A stretch of DNA of 64,000 nt, from NCBI GenBank assembly GCA_958452935.1, contig CAUDVX010000006.1, positions 9,252-73,251 on the forward strand, written 5' to 3'. How positions within the stretch are numbered: the stretch's first letter is position 1; each line of letters opens with the position of its first letter. Source of the DNA: an uncultured Collinsella sp. (GTDB lineage Bacteria > Actinomycetota > Coriobacteriia > Coriobacteriales > Coriobacteriaceae). Below, in pieces: positions 51,591 through 61,101 of this stretch. The notes under the pieces were generated by a model. It was not told where the DNA came from, searched no databases, and saw nothing but the letters and a program-made list of their open reading frames with translations. A program made the translations under genes and the position numbers.

Positions 51591-54500
51591 GTGTATCTCA
51601 AGTCCCTCACGCTCAAAGGGTTCAAGTCGTTTGCCGACCGCGCCCATATGACGTTTGAGCCGGGCCTAACCGTCATCGTCGGTCCCAACGGCTCGGGAAA
51701 ATCGAACATCTCCGACTCGATTCTGTGGGTCCTGGGCGAGCAGAGCGCCAAGCAGCTGCGCGGCCAGGCCATGGAAGACGTCATTTTCTCGGGCTCGTCG
51801 GCGCGCAAGCCGGTGGGCGTGGCCGAGGTCACGCTGGTGCTCGATAACTCGGACCATATGCTGCCCGTCGACTTTGACGAGGTCGCCATCACCCGTCGTA
51901 TGTACCGCTCGGGCGAAAGCGAGTACCTCATCAACTCGAGCCCGTGCCGCCTGATGGACATTCAGGACATCCTGCACGACTCGGGCCTGGGCAAGGATAC
52001 GCATTCCATCATTAGCCAGGGCAAGCTCGATGCCATTTTGCAGAGCCGCCCCGAGGAGCGCCGTGCCCTCATTGAGGAGGCCGCCGGCATCTCCAAACAC
52101 AAGCGTCGCAAGGAACGTGCGCTCAAAAAGATTAAATCGATGGACGAGCACCTGACCCGTGCCCGCGACATCAACAAGGAAATCGCCCGTCAGCTGCGAC
52201 CGCTGGAGCGTCAGGTCGATCGCGCGCGCAAGTACAAAGAGCTGTCCTCGCGCGCGAACGAGCTTACGCAGATGCTGGCAGTCGATGAGCTCCGTTCGCT
52301 GCAATCGCAGTGGAACGACCTGGAGAGCCGCTCTAAGGAGGGCGCCGCCGAGCTGGAGCTCGCGCAGTACCGCTTGGGTGAGAAAGAGCGCGAGCTCGAG
52401 AAGCTCCAGGTCATGCTCGAGGAAAAGGGCCTGTTTGTAGGAGACTTAGGCGAGCAGCGCCGCCATATGCAAGATGTGGTCGGTCGCATTAACTCCGACA
52501 TGCGTCTGCTCGAGGAAAAGGGCCATAACATGGTGTCGCGCCTGTCCGACATGCGCGGTCAGATCTCGGGCTCCGAGCATCAGCGCCGTCGCGTGGTCGA
52601 GGAGCTCGAGGATGCGCGCGCCCAGCTCGAGGAAGTGACCGGCGCGCATATGCAGGCCCAGGAGGACGTTGACGCCGCTGGTCCTGCCGCCGCCGAGCTT
52701 CACGAGCGCCGCGGGGCGCTTGATGCGCAGATTTCGCAGCTCACGCGCGAGCAGCGCGATGTGCAACGCGTTGCCGATAATGCTGCGCTCGAGCTTGCCA
52801 AGGTAAAGGATTCGCTTTCCAATGCCGAGGTCGAGGACAACATGTATGCCTCGCGCCTGGAGCAGATCGATGAGCAGCTCGAGGAGGTCACGGCATCGCT
52901 TGAGAGCCGCCGCGACCGTGCTGAGGAGCTTGAGAGCGCCCTTGAGGCGGCTCGTCAGGCCCAGAGCGATGCGCGCGAGGCCACCGAGACGGCGCGCGCT
53001 GCCCTCAAGGACCTGCGTGCCCGCGAGAGCGAGGCGCGCAACAAGCTGTCCGAGGTGCGCTCAGAGCTCGCGAGCCAAAAGAAGCTCGATGCTCGCATGG
53101 CCGACAGCTCGCCGCTGGTGAGTCGTCTGGTGGGCGCGCTGGGCGATGATGTTTCGGGTCGTCTGGGCGATGTGCTCGAGGCACCGCGTGAGCTTGAAGG
53201 CCTGGTTGAGCAGCTGCTCGCCGGCGATATCGATGCCCTGTTGTTCGATAACGCTGCCGCACTTGAGCGCGCCGGTCGTGCTGCGCTGGACCAGAAGAAG
53301 GCTTCGGGCGAGGCGCTGCTGGTGGCGCGCAGTGTGAGCGGCTCTGCGGCCGCCGAGGGTGCCGCCGGTACCCGTCTTGTTGATCGCTTGTCCGTGCGTG
53401 CGGGCTACGGTCCGGTCGTCGAGGCATTGCTCGGCAGCTATTACGTGGTCGATGACTTGGCTGCCGCTCTTTCCGCGCCGGTCGTTGATGGCGTGACCTA
53501 TGTGACTCCCGATGGCGCACGCGTTGCCTGCGGCGGCCTGGTTCGCGTGGGGCTTGATGCTGGCGAGGCTTCGGGTGCTCTGGAGCGCAAGCGTCGTATC
53601 CGCGAGCTGGAAGGCCTGGAGCCCGATCTTGCTGCCGTGTTTGAGCATGTTTCGGATCAGGTCGTCGAGGCCAATGCGGCCGTCGAGGAGGCGCGTGCCG
53701 CCGAGGGCGATGCCGCCGGCGAGATCGCCCGTCTTGAGGGCGAGCGCCGCTCGCTGCTTTCCGAGATCGGCCGCCTGGAGCAGAGTGCCAACAATGCCGA
53801 GGTCGAGCGCGTGCGCATTTCCAAGCGCCGCGAGCAGGCCGCAGAGGCCGTTCGTGCCGCACGTCCGCGCGTGGACGAGCTCACTCGTTCGCGTGACGAG
53901 TCCCGTGCGCAGGCGAGCGACTTAGGCTTGCAGATTGCCGAGGCCAACGACGAGCTCGATCGCGTGCGCCGTGACGATTCCGAGGCAGCCGGTAAGCTCG
54001 CCGACGCCAAGGTGCGCCTGGCCCAGACGAGCGAGCGTCTTCGTTCTCTGAGGGGCCGCGTGCCCGACCTGGAGCATCGCCTGGAGGGTATCGACCGTCG
54101 TATCCGCGGAACACGCCAGGCCTCGCGCTCGCTTGAGCTGCTGCGCCTTCGCGTCGATCCCATGCACGAGCGCTATTCTGCCCTGTTGGAGCGCGCCTCG
54201 GATTGGGCTGCGCGCCTGCGCGATCAGGCAACGCTTGAGGAGGCGGACTCGGCTTCGCTTAAGAAGACCATCGAGGACGCCAAGACCGAGGTCGCCCGCG
54301 CCAAAGAGAGGGTCGATGCTGCCGCCACGACGCAAAATGAGTTCAAGGTGGCGCGCGGCAAGCTCGAGGTGCAGGTCGAGGCTGCCATCAAGGCCATCAC
54401 CGCCGACGGTACCACGGTACTCGAGGAAGCACTCATGCTGCCGGCGCCCACCGATCGCGACGCTGCCGAGCGCGAGCTCAACCAACTCGTGCGCCAGATC

Positions 54501-55127
54501 AACAACCTGGGTCCTGTGAACCAAGTCGCCATGGAGGAGTACGAGCAGCTCAAGCGCCGCGCCGATTACATCGAGGAGCAACTGGCCGATCTGGAGAGCG
54601 CGCGCAAGGCGCTCACCAAGATCACCGTGGCGATTGACCGCAAGATGCGCAAGGCGTTCCTGGTGACGTTTGAGAAGGTCGACGCGAACTTCCGCGAGAT
54701 CTTCGCCATGCTCTTCCCGGGTGGTCAGGCTCACCTTGAGATGACCGATCCCGAGCATCCTGCCGAGACGGGCATTGAGGTCGTGGCGCAGCCGCGCGGC
54801 AAGCGTATCACCAAGATGATGCTCATGTCCGGTGGCGAGAAGAGCCTGACGGCGCTCGCTCTGCTCTTTGCCGTATACCGTACGCGCACGGTGCCGTTCT
54901 ATGTGCTGGACGAGGTCGAGGCCGCGCTCGACGACGCCAACCTGTCCAAGCTCATCGGTGCTCTCGATGTGCTGCGTTCCGATACGCAGCTCTTGGTAAT
55001 CTCGCATCAGCGCCGTACTATGGAGGATGCTGACGTTCTCTACGGCGTCTCGATGCAAGCCGACGGCGTCAGTCGCGTCGTCTCGCAAAAACTCGATCGC
55101 GAAACCGGAAAGGTCGTGAATTCATAA
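51591..55127 (+). CDS. smc: Chromosome segregation protein SMC
   Basis: This 1178-residue condensin ATPase has Walker A in IVGPNGSGKSNISDSI (about 30-45), a first long coiled coil, and a flexible hinge domain (about 505-660, LVGALGDDVSGRLGDVLEAP). A second coiled coil, the signature LMSGGEKSLTALALLFAVY and Walker B FYVLDEVEAALDDAN near the C-terminus follow. It compacts and segregates the chromosome with ScpA and ScpB, encoded elsewhere. It starts at GTG 51591 and overlaps ftsY by one base. Confidence 0.97.
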   Translation: MYLKSLTLKGFKSFADRAHMTFEPGLTVIVGPNGSGKSNISDSILWVLGEQSAKQLRGQAMEDVIFSGSSARKPVGVAEVTLVLDNSDHMLPVDFDEVAITRRMYRSGESEYLINSSPCRLMDIQDILHDSGLGKDTHSIISQGKLDAILQSRPEERRALIEEAAGISKHKRRKERALKKIKSMDEHLTRARDINKEIARQLRPLERQVDRARKYKELSSRANELTQMLAVDELRSLQSQWNDLESRSKEGAAELELAQYRLGEKERELEKLQVMLEEKGLFVGDLGEQRRHMQDVVGRINSDMRLLEEKGHNMVSRLSDMRGQISGSEHQRRRVVEELEDARAQLEEVTGAHMQAQEDVDAAGPAAAELHERRGALDAQISQLTREQRDVQRVADNAALELAKVKDSLSNAEVEDNMYASRLEQIDEQLEEVTASLESRRDRAEELESALEAARQAQSDAREATETARAALKDLRARESEARNKLSEVRSELASQKKLDARMADSSPLVSRLVGALGDDVSGRLGDVLEAPRELEGLVEQLLAGDIDALLFDNAAALERAGRAALDQKKASGEALLVARSVSGSAAAEGAAGTRLVDRLSVRAGYGPVVEALLGSYYVVDDLAAALSAPVVDGVTYVTPDGARVACGGLVRVGLDAGEASGALERKRRIRELEGLEPDLAAVFEHVSDQVVEANAAVEEARAAEGDAAGEIARLEGERRSLLSEIGRLEQSANNAEVERVRISKRREQAAEAVRAARPRVDELTRSRDESRAQASDLGLQIAEANDELDRVRRDDSEAAGKLADAKVRLAQTSERLRSLRGRVPDLEHRLEGIDRRIRGTRQASRSLELLRLRVDPMHERYSALLERASDWAARLRDQATLEEADSASLKKTIEDAKTEVARAKERVDAAATTQNEFKVARGKLEVQVEAAIKAITADGTTVLEEALMLPAPTDRDAAERELNQLVRQINNLGPVNQVAMEEYEQLKRRADYIEEQLADLESARKALTKITVAIDRKMRKAFLVTFEKVDANFREIFAMLFPGGQAHLEMTDPEHPAETGIEVVAQPRGKRITKMMLMSGGEKSLTALALLFAVYRTRTVPFYVLDEVEAALDDANLSKLIGALDVLRSDTQLLVISHQRRTMEDADVLYGVSMQADGVSRVVSQKLDRETGKVVNS

Positions 55128-56044
55128 TGGGATTCTTTGACGCACTCTCGCGCGGACTTGAGCGCAGCCGCGAGGCCCTCAACGAGGTCTTCTACTTTGG
55201 CGGTGAGGTCGACGAGGATTTTTGGGAGGACCTTGAGGACACCCTCGTTATGGGTGACATGGGTGCCGAGGTCGCCATTCAGGTCTCCGATGACCTGCGC
55301 GACGCCGCTGCCAAGAAGAACCTCAAGACCGCCCCGCAGCTTCGCCGCGCCCTGGCCGAGCAGCTCGAGGGCCATTTTGTGCCTGTTGAGCGCGACCCGT
55401 TTTCCGATACGCCGAGCTGCGTGCTGTTTGTCGGTATCAACGGCGCCGGCAAGACCACCACGGTCGGCAAGATTGCGAGCGCCATGGCCGCCCGCGGCAA
55501 GAACGTGGTGATCGGTTCGGCCGACACCTTCCGCGCCGCTGCCATCGAGCAGCTCGATGTGTGGGGTCAGCGTGCCGGCGTACCGGTTATCAAGCGTGAC
55601 CGCGGCTCCGATCCGGCGAGCGTGTGCTATGACGTGCTCGACGAGGCCGATAAGCGCGGCAGCGACCTGGTGCTCATCGATACCGCCGGCCGTCTGCACA
55701 CGAGCCCCGAACTCATGCGCGAGCTCGCCAAGGTGGTCAATGTGACCCGTAAGCGCGCCGCCAATATGGCCGCCGGTCCCATGCCGGTCTCGGTCGTGCT
55801 TGTGATCGATGCCGCCACTGGTCAGAACGGTCTGAACCAGGCGCTCGAGTTTAACGAGGCGCTGGGCCTGGACGGTATTATCATGACTAAGCTCGACGGC
55901 ACGGCTAAGGGTGGTATCGCCATGGCCGTGGCCGAGAAGCTCAAGCTCCCGATCCTTCGCATCGGCGTGGGCGAGCAGGTCGATGACCTACAGGAGTTTA
56001 ACGCCAAAGATTTCTGCCGCGCCCTGGTGGGCGAGTCCAACTAA
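55127..56044 (+). CDS. ftsY: Signal recognition particle receptor FtsY
   Basis: This 305-residue SRP GTPase is the membrane receptor that docks ribosome-SRP complexes. G1 is GINGAGKTTTVGKIA, then the insertion-box region SADTFRAAAIEQL, DTAGRLHT, TKLDGTAKGG and the closing GVGEQVDDLQEFNAKDF. The N-terminal acidic extension is short, usual in Gram-positives. ATG 55127 overlaps the last base of smc. Confidence 0.96.
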   Translation: MGFFDALSRGLERSREALNEVFYFGGEVDEDFWEDLEDTLVMGDMGAEVAIQVSDDLRDAAAKKNLKTAPQLRRALAEQLEGHFVPVERDPFSDTPSCVLFVGINGAGKTTTVGKIASAMAARGKNVVIGSADTFRAAAIEQLDVWGQRAGVPVIKRDRGSDPASVCYDVLDEADKRGSDLVLIDTAGRLHTSPELMRELAKVVNVTRKRAANMAAGPMPVSVVLVIDAATGQNGLNQALEFNEALGLDGIIMTKLDGTAKGGIAMAVAEKLKLPILRIGVGEQVDDLQEFNAKDFCRALVGESN

Positions 56045-56054
56045 GGAGTAACCA

Positions 56055-57530
56055 GTGTTTGATTCCCTGAGCGATCGCCTCAACGACACATTTGACCGCC
56101 TGCGCGGCAAGGGTAAGCTGACCGAGGCCGATATCACTTCGGCCATGCGCGACATTCGCATGGCGCTACTCGAGGCCGACGTCAACTTTAAGGTCGTTAA
56201 GGAGTTCGTTGCCAAGACCAAGGAGCGCTGCATGACCGCCGAGGTCATGGAGTCGCTGTCGCCGGCGCAAAACGTCGTCAAGATCGTGCTCGACGAGCTC
56301 ACCGAGATGCTTGGCTCAACCGAGAGCAAACTCGTCTTTAGCAACCGCATTCCCAATGTCATCATGCTCGTGGGCCTGCAGGGCTCCGGTAAGACCACGG
56401 CGGCCGTAAAGCTGGCCTACCTGCTCAAGAAGCAGGGCCGCTCGCCGCTGCTCGCCGCGTGCGATGTCTATCGTCCCGCCGCTGCCGACCAGCTGGCCAC
56501 GCTCGGTGGCGAGATCGGCGTGCCGGTCTTCCGCGGTGACGGCGAGCACCCGGTCGATATCGCCAAGGGTGCCATCCAGGAGGCCGTCGACCACCTGCGC
56601 GACGTGGTGATCGTCGATACCGCCGGTCGTCTTCAGATCGACGAGCAGATGATGCAGGAGGCCGTCGACATCAAGAAGGCTGTCAAGCCCGACCAGGTGC
56701 TGATGGTCGTCGATGCCATGACCGGCCAGGACATCGTCAACGTCGTCTCGACCTTCGCCGATCGCACCGACTTTGACGGTGTGATTATCTCCAAGCTCGA
56801 CGGCGATGCCCGTGGCGGTGGCGCACTTTCGGTGCGTCAGGTGACCGGCAAGCCCATCAAGTTTGTGAGCATGGGCGAGAAACCCGATTCGCTGGAGCCG
56901 TTCTATCCCGATCGCATGGCCAAGCGTATTCTGGGCATGGGCGATGTCGTAGGTATTATCGAGAAGGCTCAGGAGGCAGCCGATGCAGAGCAGCTTGAGG
57001 CTGCCGAGCGTATGCTGCGCGAGGGCTTCACCATGAACGACATGCTCGACCAGATGAAGGCCGTCAAAAAGATGGGCGGCATGAAGGGTATCCTGGGCAT
57101 GCTTCCCGGTGGCCAGCGCGCGCTCAACCAGATGGGCGGCAACCTGGACGAGGGCATCTTCGACAAGAACGAGGCCATCATCATGTCGATGACCAAGGAG
57201 GAGCGCCTGCGTCCCTCCATCATCAACGGCCAGCGTCGCGCGCGTATCGCCAAGGGCGCCGGCGTAACCCCCACCGAGGTCAACAGCCTTATGAAGCAGT
57301 GGGGCGAGATGAATAAGATGATGGGCCGCATGCGCACGATAGCCAATCAGGCACAGGCCGGCGGCAAGAAGGGCAAAAAGGGTAAGAAGGGCAAGAAAAT
57401 GCGCATGCCCAATATCCCTGGCCTGGACGCTATGGGTCTGGGCGGCATGGGCGGCCTGGGTACGGGCGGTCCCAAGTCCGATATGGAGCTGCTGCGCCAG
57501 ATGGAAGCGCAGATGCGTAATAAGAAATAA
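56055..57530 (+). CDS. ffh: Signal recognition particle protein Ffh
   Basis: This 491-residue GTPase binds signal sequences on the ribosome. The NG domain has GLQGSGKTTAAVKLA, DTAGRLQID and SKLDGDARGGG. The methionine-rich M domain (about 310-440) has MKKMGGMKGIL-like helices, KEERLRPSIINGQRRARIAKG for SRP RNA and a Lys/Gly then Met/Gly-rich tail. GTG 56055 is the start. It is the end of the operon, followed by a terminator. The ylxM gene that often sits before ffh is absent. Confidence 0.97.
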   Translation: MFDSLSDRLNDTFDRLRGKGKLTEADITSAMRDIRMALLEADVNFKVVKEFVAKTKERCMTAEVMESLSPAQNVVKIVLDELTEMLGSTESKLVFSNRIPNVIMLVGLQGSGKTTAAVKLAYLLKKQGRSPLLAACDVYRPAAADQLATLGGEIGVPVFRGDGEHPVDIAKGAIQEAVDHLRDVVIVDTAGRLQIDEQMMQEAVDIKKAVKPDQVLMVVDAMTGQDIVNVVSTFADRTDFDGVIISKLDGDARGGGALSVRQVTGKPIKFVSMGEKPDSLEPFYPDRMAKRILGMGDVVGIIEKAQEAADAEQLEAAERMLREGFTMNDMLDQMKAVKKMGGMKGILGMLPGGQRALNQMGGNLDEGIFDKNEAIIMSMTKEERLRPSIINGQRRARIAKGAGVTPTEVNSLMKQWGEMNKMMGRMRTIANQAQAGGKKGKKGKKGKKMRMPNIPGLDAMGLGGMGGLGTGGPKSDMELLRQMEAQMRNKK

Positions 57531-57555
57531 GGCTGTAATTCCAGCTTGATATGGC

Positions 57556-57592
57556 AAAGGCCACTCGGAAGCTACCGGGTGGCCTTTGTTGT
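57556..57592 (+). terminator. Terminator after ffh
   Basis: AAAGGCCACTCGG pairs with CCGGGTGGCCTTT (one internal G-U), with a six-base loop, then TGTTGTT. Confidence 0.88.
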
Positions 57593-57650
57593 TGGCTTTG
57601 ATTGTTGGGCTGTGCTTAGCGTCGTGCCCTGAGCTCGCGGTGCCGTGCCG

Positions 57651-58409
57651 TTAGTGGCAGCCGCAGCCCTCGTGGCCCTCGTGCTCGTGATGACCGTGGC
57701 AGTTGCAGGACTCGCCATGTTCGTGGGCGTGGTCGTGGTCGTGGCAGCCGCACGTGGCCTCGCCGTTCTGTGCGAGCGTGCCGGCGATAAGGGCCTCGAC
57801 GCAAGCGTCGCAGCTGCCCTGGGCGCCTGCGTATACCGTGATGCCGGCTTGGGCAAGCGCGTTGATAGCGCCACCGCCGATACCGCCGCAGATGAGAGTG
57901 TCCACGCCGCCCTTGGCGAGCAGGCCCGCAAGGGCACCGTGGCCGGTGCCGCCGGTGCCCACGACCTGCTCGTTGAGCACCTTGCCGTCCTGAATGTCGT
58001 AGATCTTGAACTGCTCGCTGCGGCCAAAGTGCATAAAGATGTTGCCGTTGTCGTACGTGGTTGCCACCCTCATGGTGCCGACCTCCTTTGCTGGCCATGC
58101 GGCCGTTTTCGTGGTAATGGGGGAGTACGCGATATTGCCGCCCTCGATGACAATCGCCCGTCCATTGACCAGCGCGTTTGCCACCTTGCGATGCGCGCGG
58201 CTGCAAATTGCCGCCACCGTGGCGCGGGCAATGCCCATGTGCTGGGCGACGGCCTCCTGATTGAGGCCTTCCAGGTCGCACAGCCGCAGGACTTCGAGCT
58301 CGTCGACCGTCATATCGATGGCGTCTCCACTGGCTAGGCCGTCAGGGGTAAAGCCGCGGTATTCGGGGATGATCCCGACGCGGCGCAGTTTTTCGCGTCT
58401 TCCTGCCAT
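57651..58409 (-). CDS. DUF134 regulator fused to NifX/NifB-type cofactor domain with metal-binding tail
   Basis: This protein of 252 residues has three parts. The N-terminal DUF134 DNA-binding domain has an HTH in LEGLNQEAVAQHMGIARATV (about 48-67). A NifX/NifB-like dinitrogenase-cofactor fold (about 112-215) carries GRSEQFKIYDI and ICGGIGGGAINALAQAGI. The C-terminal tail has repeated His and Cys (CGCHDHDHAHEHGE and CNCHGHHEHEG). The joined form suggests a metal- or Fe-S-responsive regulator. ATG 58409 is chosen over GTG 58415 because AAGGAG is five bases upstream of it. It has its own divergent promoter region with two palindromic sites. Confidence 0.88.
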   Translation of the reverse strand: MAGRREKLRRVGIIPEYRGFTPDGLASGDAIDMTVDELEVLRLCDLEGLNQEAVAQHMGIARATVAAICSRAHRKVANALVNGRAIVIEGGNIAYSPITTKTAAWPAKEVGTMRVATTYDNGNIFMHFGRSEQFKIYDIQDGKVLNEQVVGTGGTGHGALAGLLAKGGVDTLICGGIGGGAINALAQAGITVYAGAQGSCDACVEALIAGTLAQNGEATCGCHDHDHAHEHGESCNCHGHHEHEGHEGCGCH

Positions 58410-58423
58410 GCGCACTCCTTATC

Positions 58424-58488
58424 TGACATATGTCAACAATAGAATAGCGAACGCGCAGAATTGCGCAAGGAATTTCTGGCATATGTCA
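58424..58488. promoter_or_regulatory. Two TGACATATGTCA operators upstream of the DUF134 gene
   Basis: A perfect palindrome TGACATATGTCA is at 58424-58435, and a one-mismatch copy TGGCATATGTCA at 58477-58488, a 53-base shift (about five helical turns). They lie just before the DUF134 gene and on the way to thyA, so autoregulation by the HTH protein, perhaps through looping, is likely. Confidence 0.75.
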
Positions 58489-58575
58489 GAAAGTGAGGGC
58501 TTATGTTTGGGCTGTGGGGCCGCGTGCGCCTGGGCTACAATGAATCTCGCTTATAGACGACTGACAGGAGGGTCA

Positions 58576-59424
58576 ATGAGCAAGGCTGATCAACAGTTTG
58601 TAGCCATGTGCCGCGATATTCTGGACCATGGCACCACGACCGAGGGCCAAAAGGTCCGCCCGGTGTGGGAGGATGGCGCCCCTGCCTATACCATTAAAAA
58701 CTTTGGTGTCACGGCGCGCTATGACCTGCGCGAAGAGTTCCCGGCACTTACCCTGCGCCGTACGGCGCTTAAGTCTGCTATGGACGAGATCCTGTGGATC
58801 TATCAGAAGAAGTCCAATAACGTGCATGACCTCAACAGCCATATCTGGGATGAGTGGGCCGACGAGACCGGTTCCATCGGCAAGGCCTACGGGTATCAGA
58901 TTGGGCAGAAGAGCCATTATGCCGAGGGTAACTTTGACCAGATGGACCGCGTGCTGTACGACCTTAAGAACACGCCGTACAGCCGCCGCATTATGACGAA
59001 CACCTATGTGTTTAGCGATCTGTCCGAGATGCACCTGTATCCGTGCGCCTACAGCGTGACGTATAACGTGACGCAGCGCCCGCAGGATGACAAACCGACG
59101 CTCAACATGATTCTCAACCAGCGTAGCCAGGACATTTTGGCCGCGAACAACTGGAATGTGTGCCAGTATGCCATTTTGCTGATGATGGTCGCGCAGTCGG
59201 TCGATATGATCGCTGGCGAGCTGCTGCATGTGATCGCCGATGCCCACATTTACGACCGTCATGTCGATATCGTCCGCGAGCTTATCGAGCGTCCGCAGTT
59301 TGCGGCTCCCAAGGTAACGCTCAACCCCGATGTGCATGATTTCTACGCGTTTACGACCGATGATCTGATTGTTGAGGGCTATGAGCACGGCCCGCAGGTC
59401 AAGAACATCCCCATTGCGGTGTAG
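58576..59424 (+). CDS. thyA: Thymidylate synthase
   Basis: This 282-residue enzyme makes dTMP from dUMP with methylene-tetrahydrofolate. The active-site cysteine is in LYPCAYSVTYNV; the residue after it is A where E. coli has H, as in the Bacillus branch. RIMTNTYVFSDL and DAHIYDRHVDI are the other landmarks. ATG 58576 follows AGGAGGG. folA follows, so the dihydrofolate made is recycled at once. Confidence 0.96.
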   Translation: MSKADQQFVAMCRDILDHGTTTEGQKVRPVWEDGAPAYTIKNFGVTARYDLREEFPALTLRRTALKSAMDEILWIYQKKSNNVHDLNSHIWDEWADETGSIGKAYGYQIGQKSHYAEGNFDQMDRVLYDLKNTPYSRRIMTNTYVFSDLSEMHLYPCAYSVTYNVTQRPQDDKPTLNMILNQRSQDILAANNWNVCQYAILLMMVAQSVDMIAGELLHVIADAHIYDRHVDIVRELIERPQFAAPKVTLNPDVHDFYAFTTDDLIVEGYEHGPQVKNIPIAV

Positions 59425-59433
59425 GTGACGCGC

Positions 59434-59952
59434 ATGACGTGTAAGCTTTCTGCCATTGTCGCTGTGTGCGATGACTGGGGCATTGGCTGCGAGGGTGACA
59501 TGGTCGTGTCCAATCGCTCCGATATGCGCCATTTTGTAGCGTGCACCAAAGGTTGCCCGGTCATTATGGGACGCAAGACACTTCTGAGTTTTCCCGGCGG
59601 ACGACCGCTCAAGAATCGCCGCAATATCGTGCTCACCCGCGACGAGAGCTTTGCTGCCGAGGGTGTCGACGTGGTGCATAGCGTCGACGAGGCCTTGGCC
59701 GCCGTGGCCGATGAGCCCATTGCGTGGGTGATTGGCGGCGGCGAGGTGTATCGACAGTTCTTGCCGTATTGCGTCGAGGCCGAGGTTACGCATAACCATT
59801 GCGTGCATGACGTGGATACGTACTTTCCCGATCTGGATGCCGATCCCGCGTGGGAGATTGCGAGGCGTGGCGGTGTTGCCACGATTGCCGCGGGCGAGGG
59901 TGACGAGGGTCTCGATTATGAGTTCGTGACGTATCGTCGCGTTGAGGCGTAA
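59434..59952 (+). CDS. folA: Dihydrofolate reductase
   Basis: This enzyme of about 172 residues regenerates tetrahydrofolate. Family motifs: LSAIVAVCDDWGIG, the catalytic acidic residue in SDMRHF, VIMGRKTLLSFPGGRPLKNR, WVIGGGEVYRQFLPY. ATG 59434 has AGGTGA five bases upstream; GTG 59425 is the alternative. The gene starts right after thyA. Confidence 0.93.
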   Translation: MTCKLSAIVAVCDDWGIGCEGDMVVSNRSDMRHFVACTKGCPVIMGRKTLLSFPGGRPLKNRRNIVLTRDESFAAEGVDVVHSVDEALAAVADEPIAWVIGGGEVYRQFLPYCVEAEVTHNHCVHDVDTYFPDLDADPAWEIARRGGVATIAAGEGDEGLDYEFVTYRRVEA

Positions 59953-60061
59953 ATCGTCTGGCGTGAACGGTATCATCGGATTATTTGAATGCATGGGGCG
60001 GCGCTTAGCGTCGCCTCGTTTGGTATAGATGTGCTGTAAAGAAAGGTGCGGGCTGGCTGCT

Positions 60062-60976
60062 ATGACTGATGCCGTTGAGGTGCTCCGAATCGATTCGCTC
60101 GAGGACGAGCGGCTCGATGCCTACGTGCGACTGACCGAGCGCGAGCTGCGCTGCGTGCTGGAGCCGCAAAAGGGCATCTTTATCGCCGAGAGTGCCAAGG
60201 TTATCGAGCGCGCGGTGCGCGCCGGATACGAGCCGGTGAGCTTTCTTTTGGGCGAACGCTGGCTCGACCAGATGATGCCGCTGTTTGAGCGCCTGGCGGT
60301 ACGCGAAGGTGCGGGCCCGGTTCCCGTGTTCGTGGCCTCGATGGAGCTTATGGAGCAGCTGACGGGCTTTAACGTGACGCGCGGTGCGCTCGCGGCATTC
60401 CGTCGTCCGCGTCAGATTCCGGTAGCCGAGTTCTTGGGTGGCGTCGTCGAGGCGGCGGGGGAGCGCCCGGTGCGCGTGTGCGTGCTCGAGGGCATTGTCG
60501 ACCACACCAACGTCGGCGCGATTTTCCGATCGGCGGCTGCGCTGAACGTCGATGGCATTTTGGTGAGCCCTACGTGCTGCGATCCGCTGTACCGTCGCTC
60601 GGCCCGCGTGAGCATGGGCACGGTGTTCCAGGTGCCCTGGACACGCATTGGCAGCGAGGCGCGCGTATGGCCGCATGATGGGCTGGCGGCGCTACACGAT
60701 GCCGGCTTTTCGTGTGCCGCCATGGCGTTGACTGATGATTCGGTGTCGTTGGACGATCCCGCGCTGCAGGAGATTGACCGCCTGGCAATCTTTATGGGCA
60801 CCGAGGGTGCTGGCTTGGGCGCCAAGACCATTGCGGGCTGCGACCGAGCCGTGCGAATTCCGATGGCGCACGGGGTCGATTCGCTCAACGTGGCCGCGGC
60901 AAGTGCTGTCGCCTTTTGGCAGCTGTGTCCGCATGTGAGCAATGAGTATCACTACCAGCCGGGTTTGTATCACTAA
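60062..60976 (+). CDS. SpoU-family RNA 2'-O-methyltransferase
   Basis: This 304-residue protein has a substrate-binding N-terminal domain and a knotted SPOUT domain. Motif 1 is TNVGAIFRSAAAL, motif 2 IFMGTEGAGLG and motif 3 VRIPMAHGVDSLNVAAA. These bind SAM and methylate a ribose in tRNA or rRNA; the target is not deducible. ATG 60062 is chosen; the ribosome site is weak. The gene stands alone. Confidence 0.9.
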   Translation: MTDAVEVLRIDSLEDERLDAYVRLTERELRCVLEPQKGIFIAESAKVIERAVRAGYEPVSFLLGERWLDQMMPLFERLAVREGAGPVPVFVASMELMEQLTGFNVTRGALAAFRRPRQIPVAEFLGGVVEAAGERPVRVCVLEGIVDHTNVGAIFRSAAALNVDGILVSPTCCDPLYRRSARVSMGTVFQVPWTRIGSEARVWPHDGLAALHDAGFSCAAMALTDDSVSLDDPALQEIDRLAIFMGTEGAGLGAKTIAGCDRAVRIPMAHGVDSLNVAAASAVAFWQLCPHVSNEYHYQPGLYH

Positions 60977-61101
60977 ACAGATATTTCGCACCGGGCTCTG
61001 GTTCGGGGCGTTTCGGCCGACGCTGGTCGGTGCTAAGCTGGTGTCGGCTTTGGTCTTAAATTGCCGGTTTGTTGTATGACGTACGCTAGTGGGGAGGGCG
61101 T

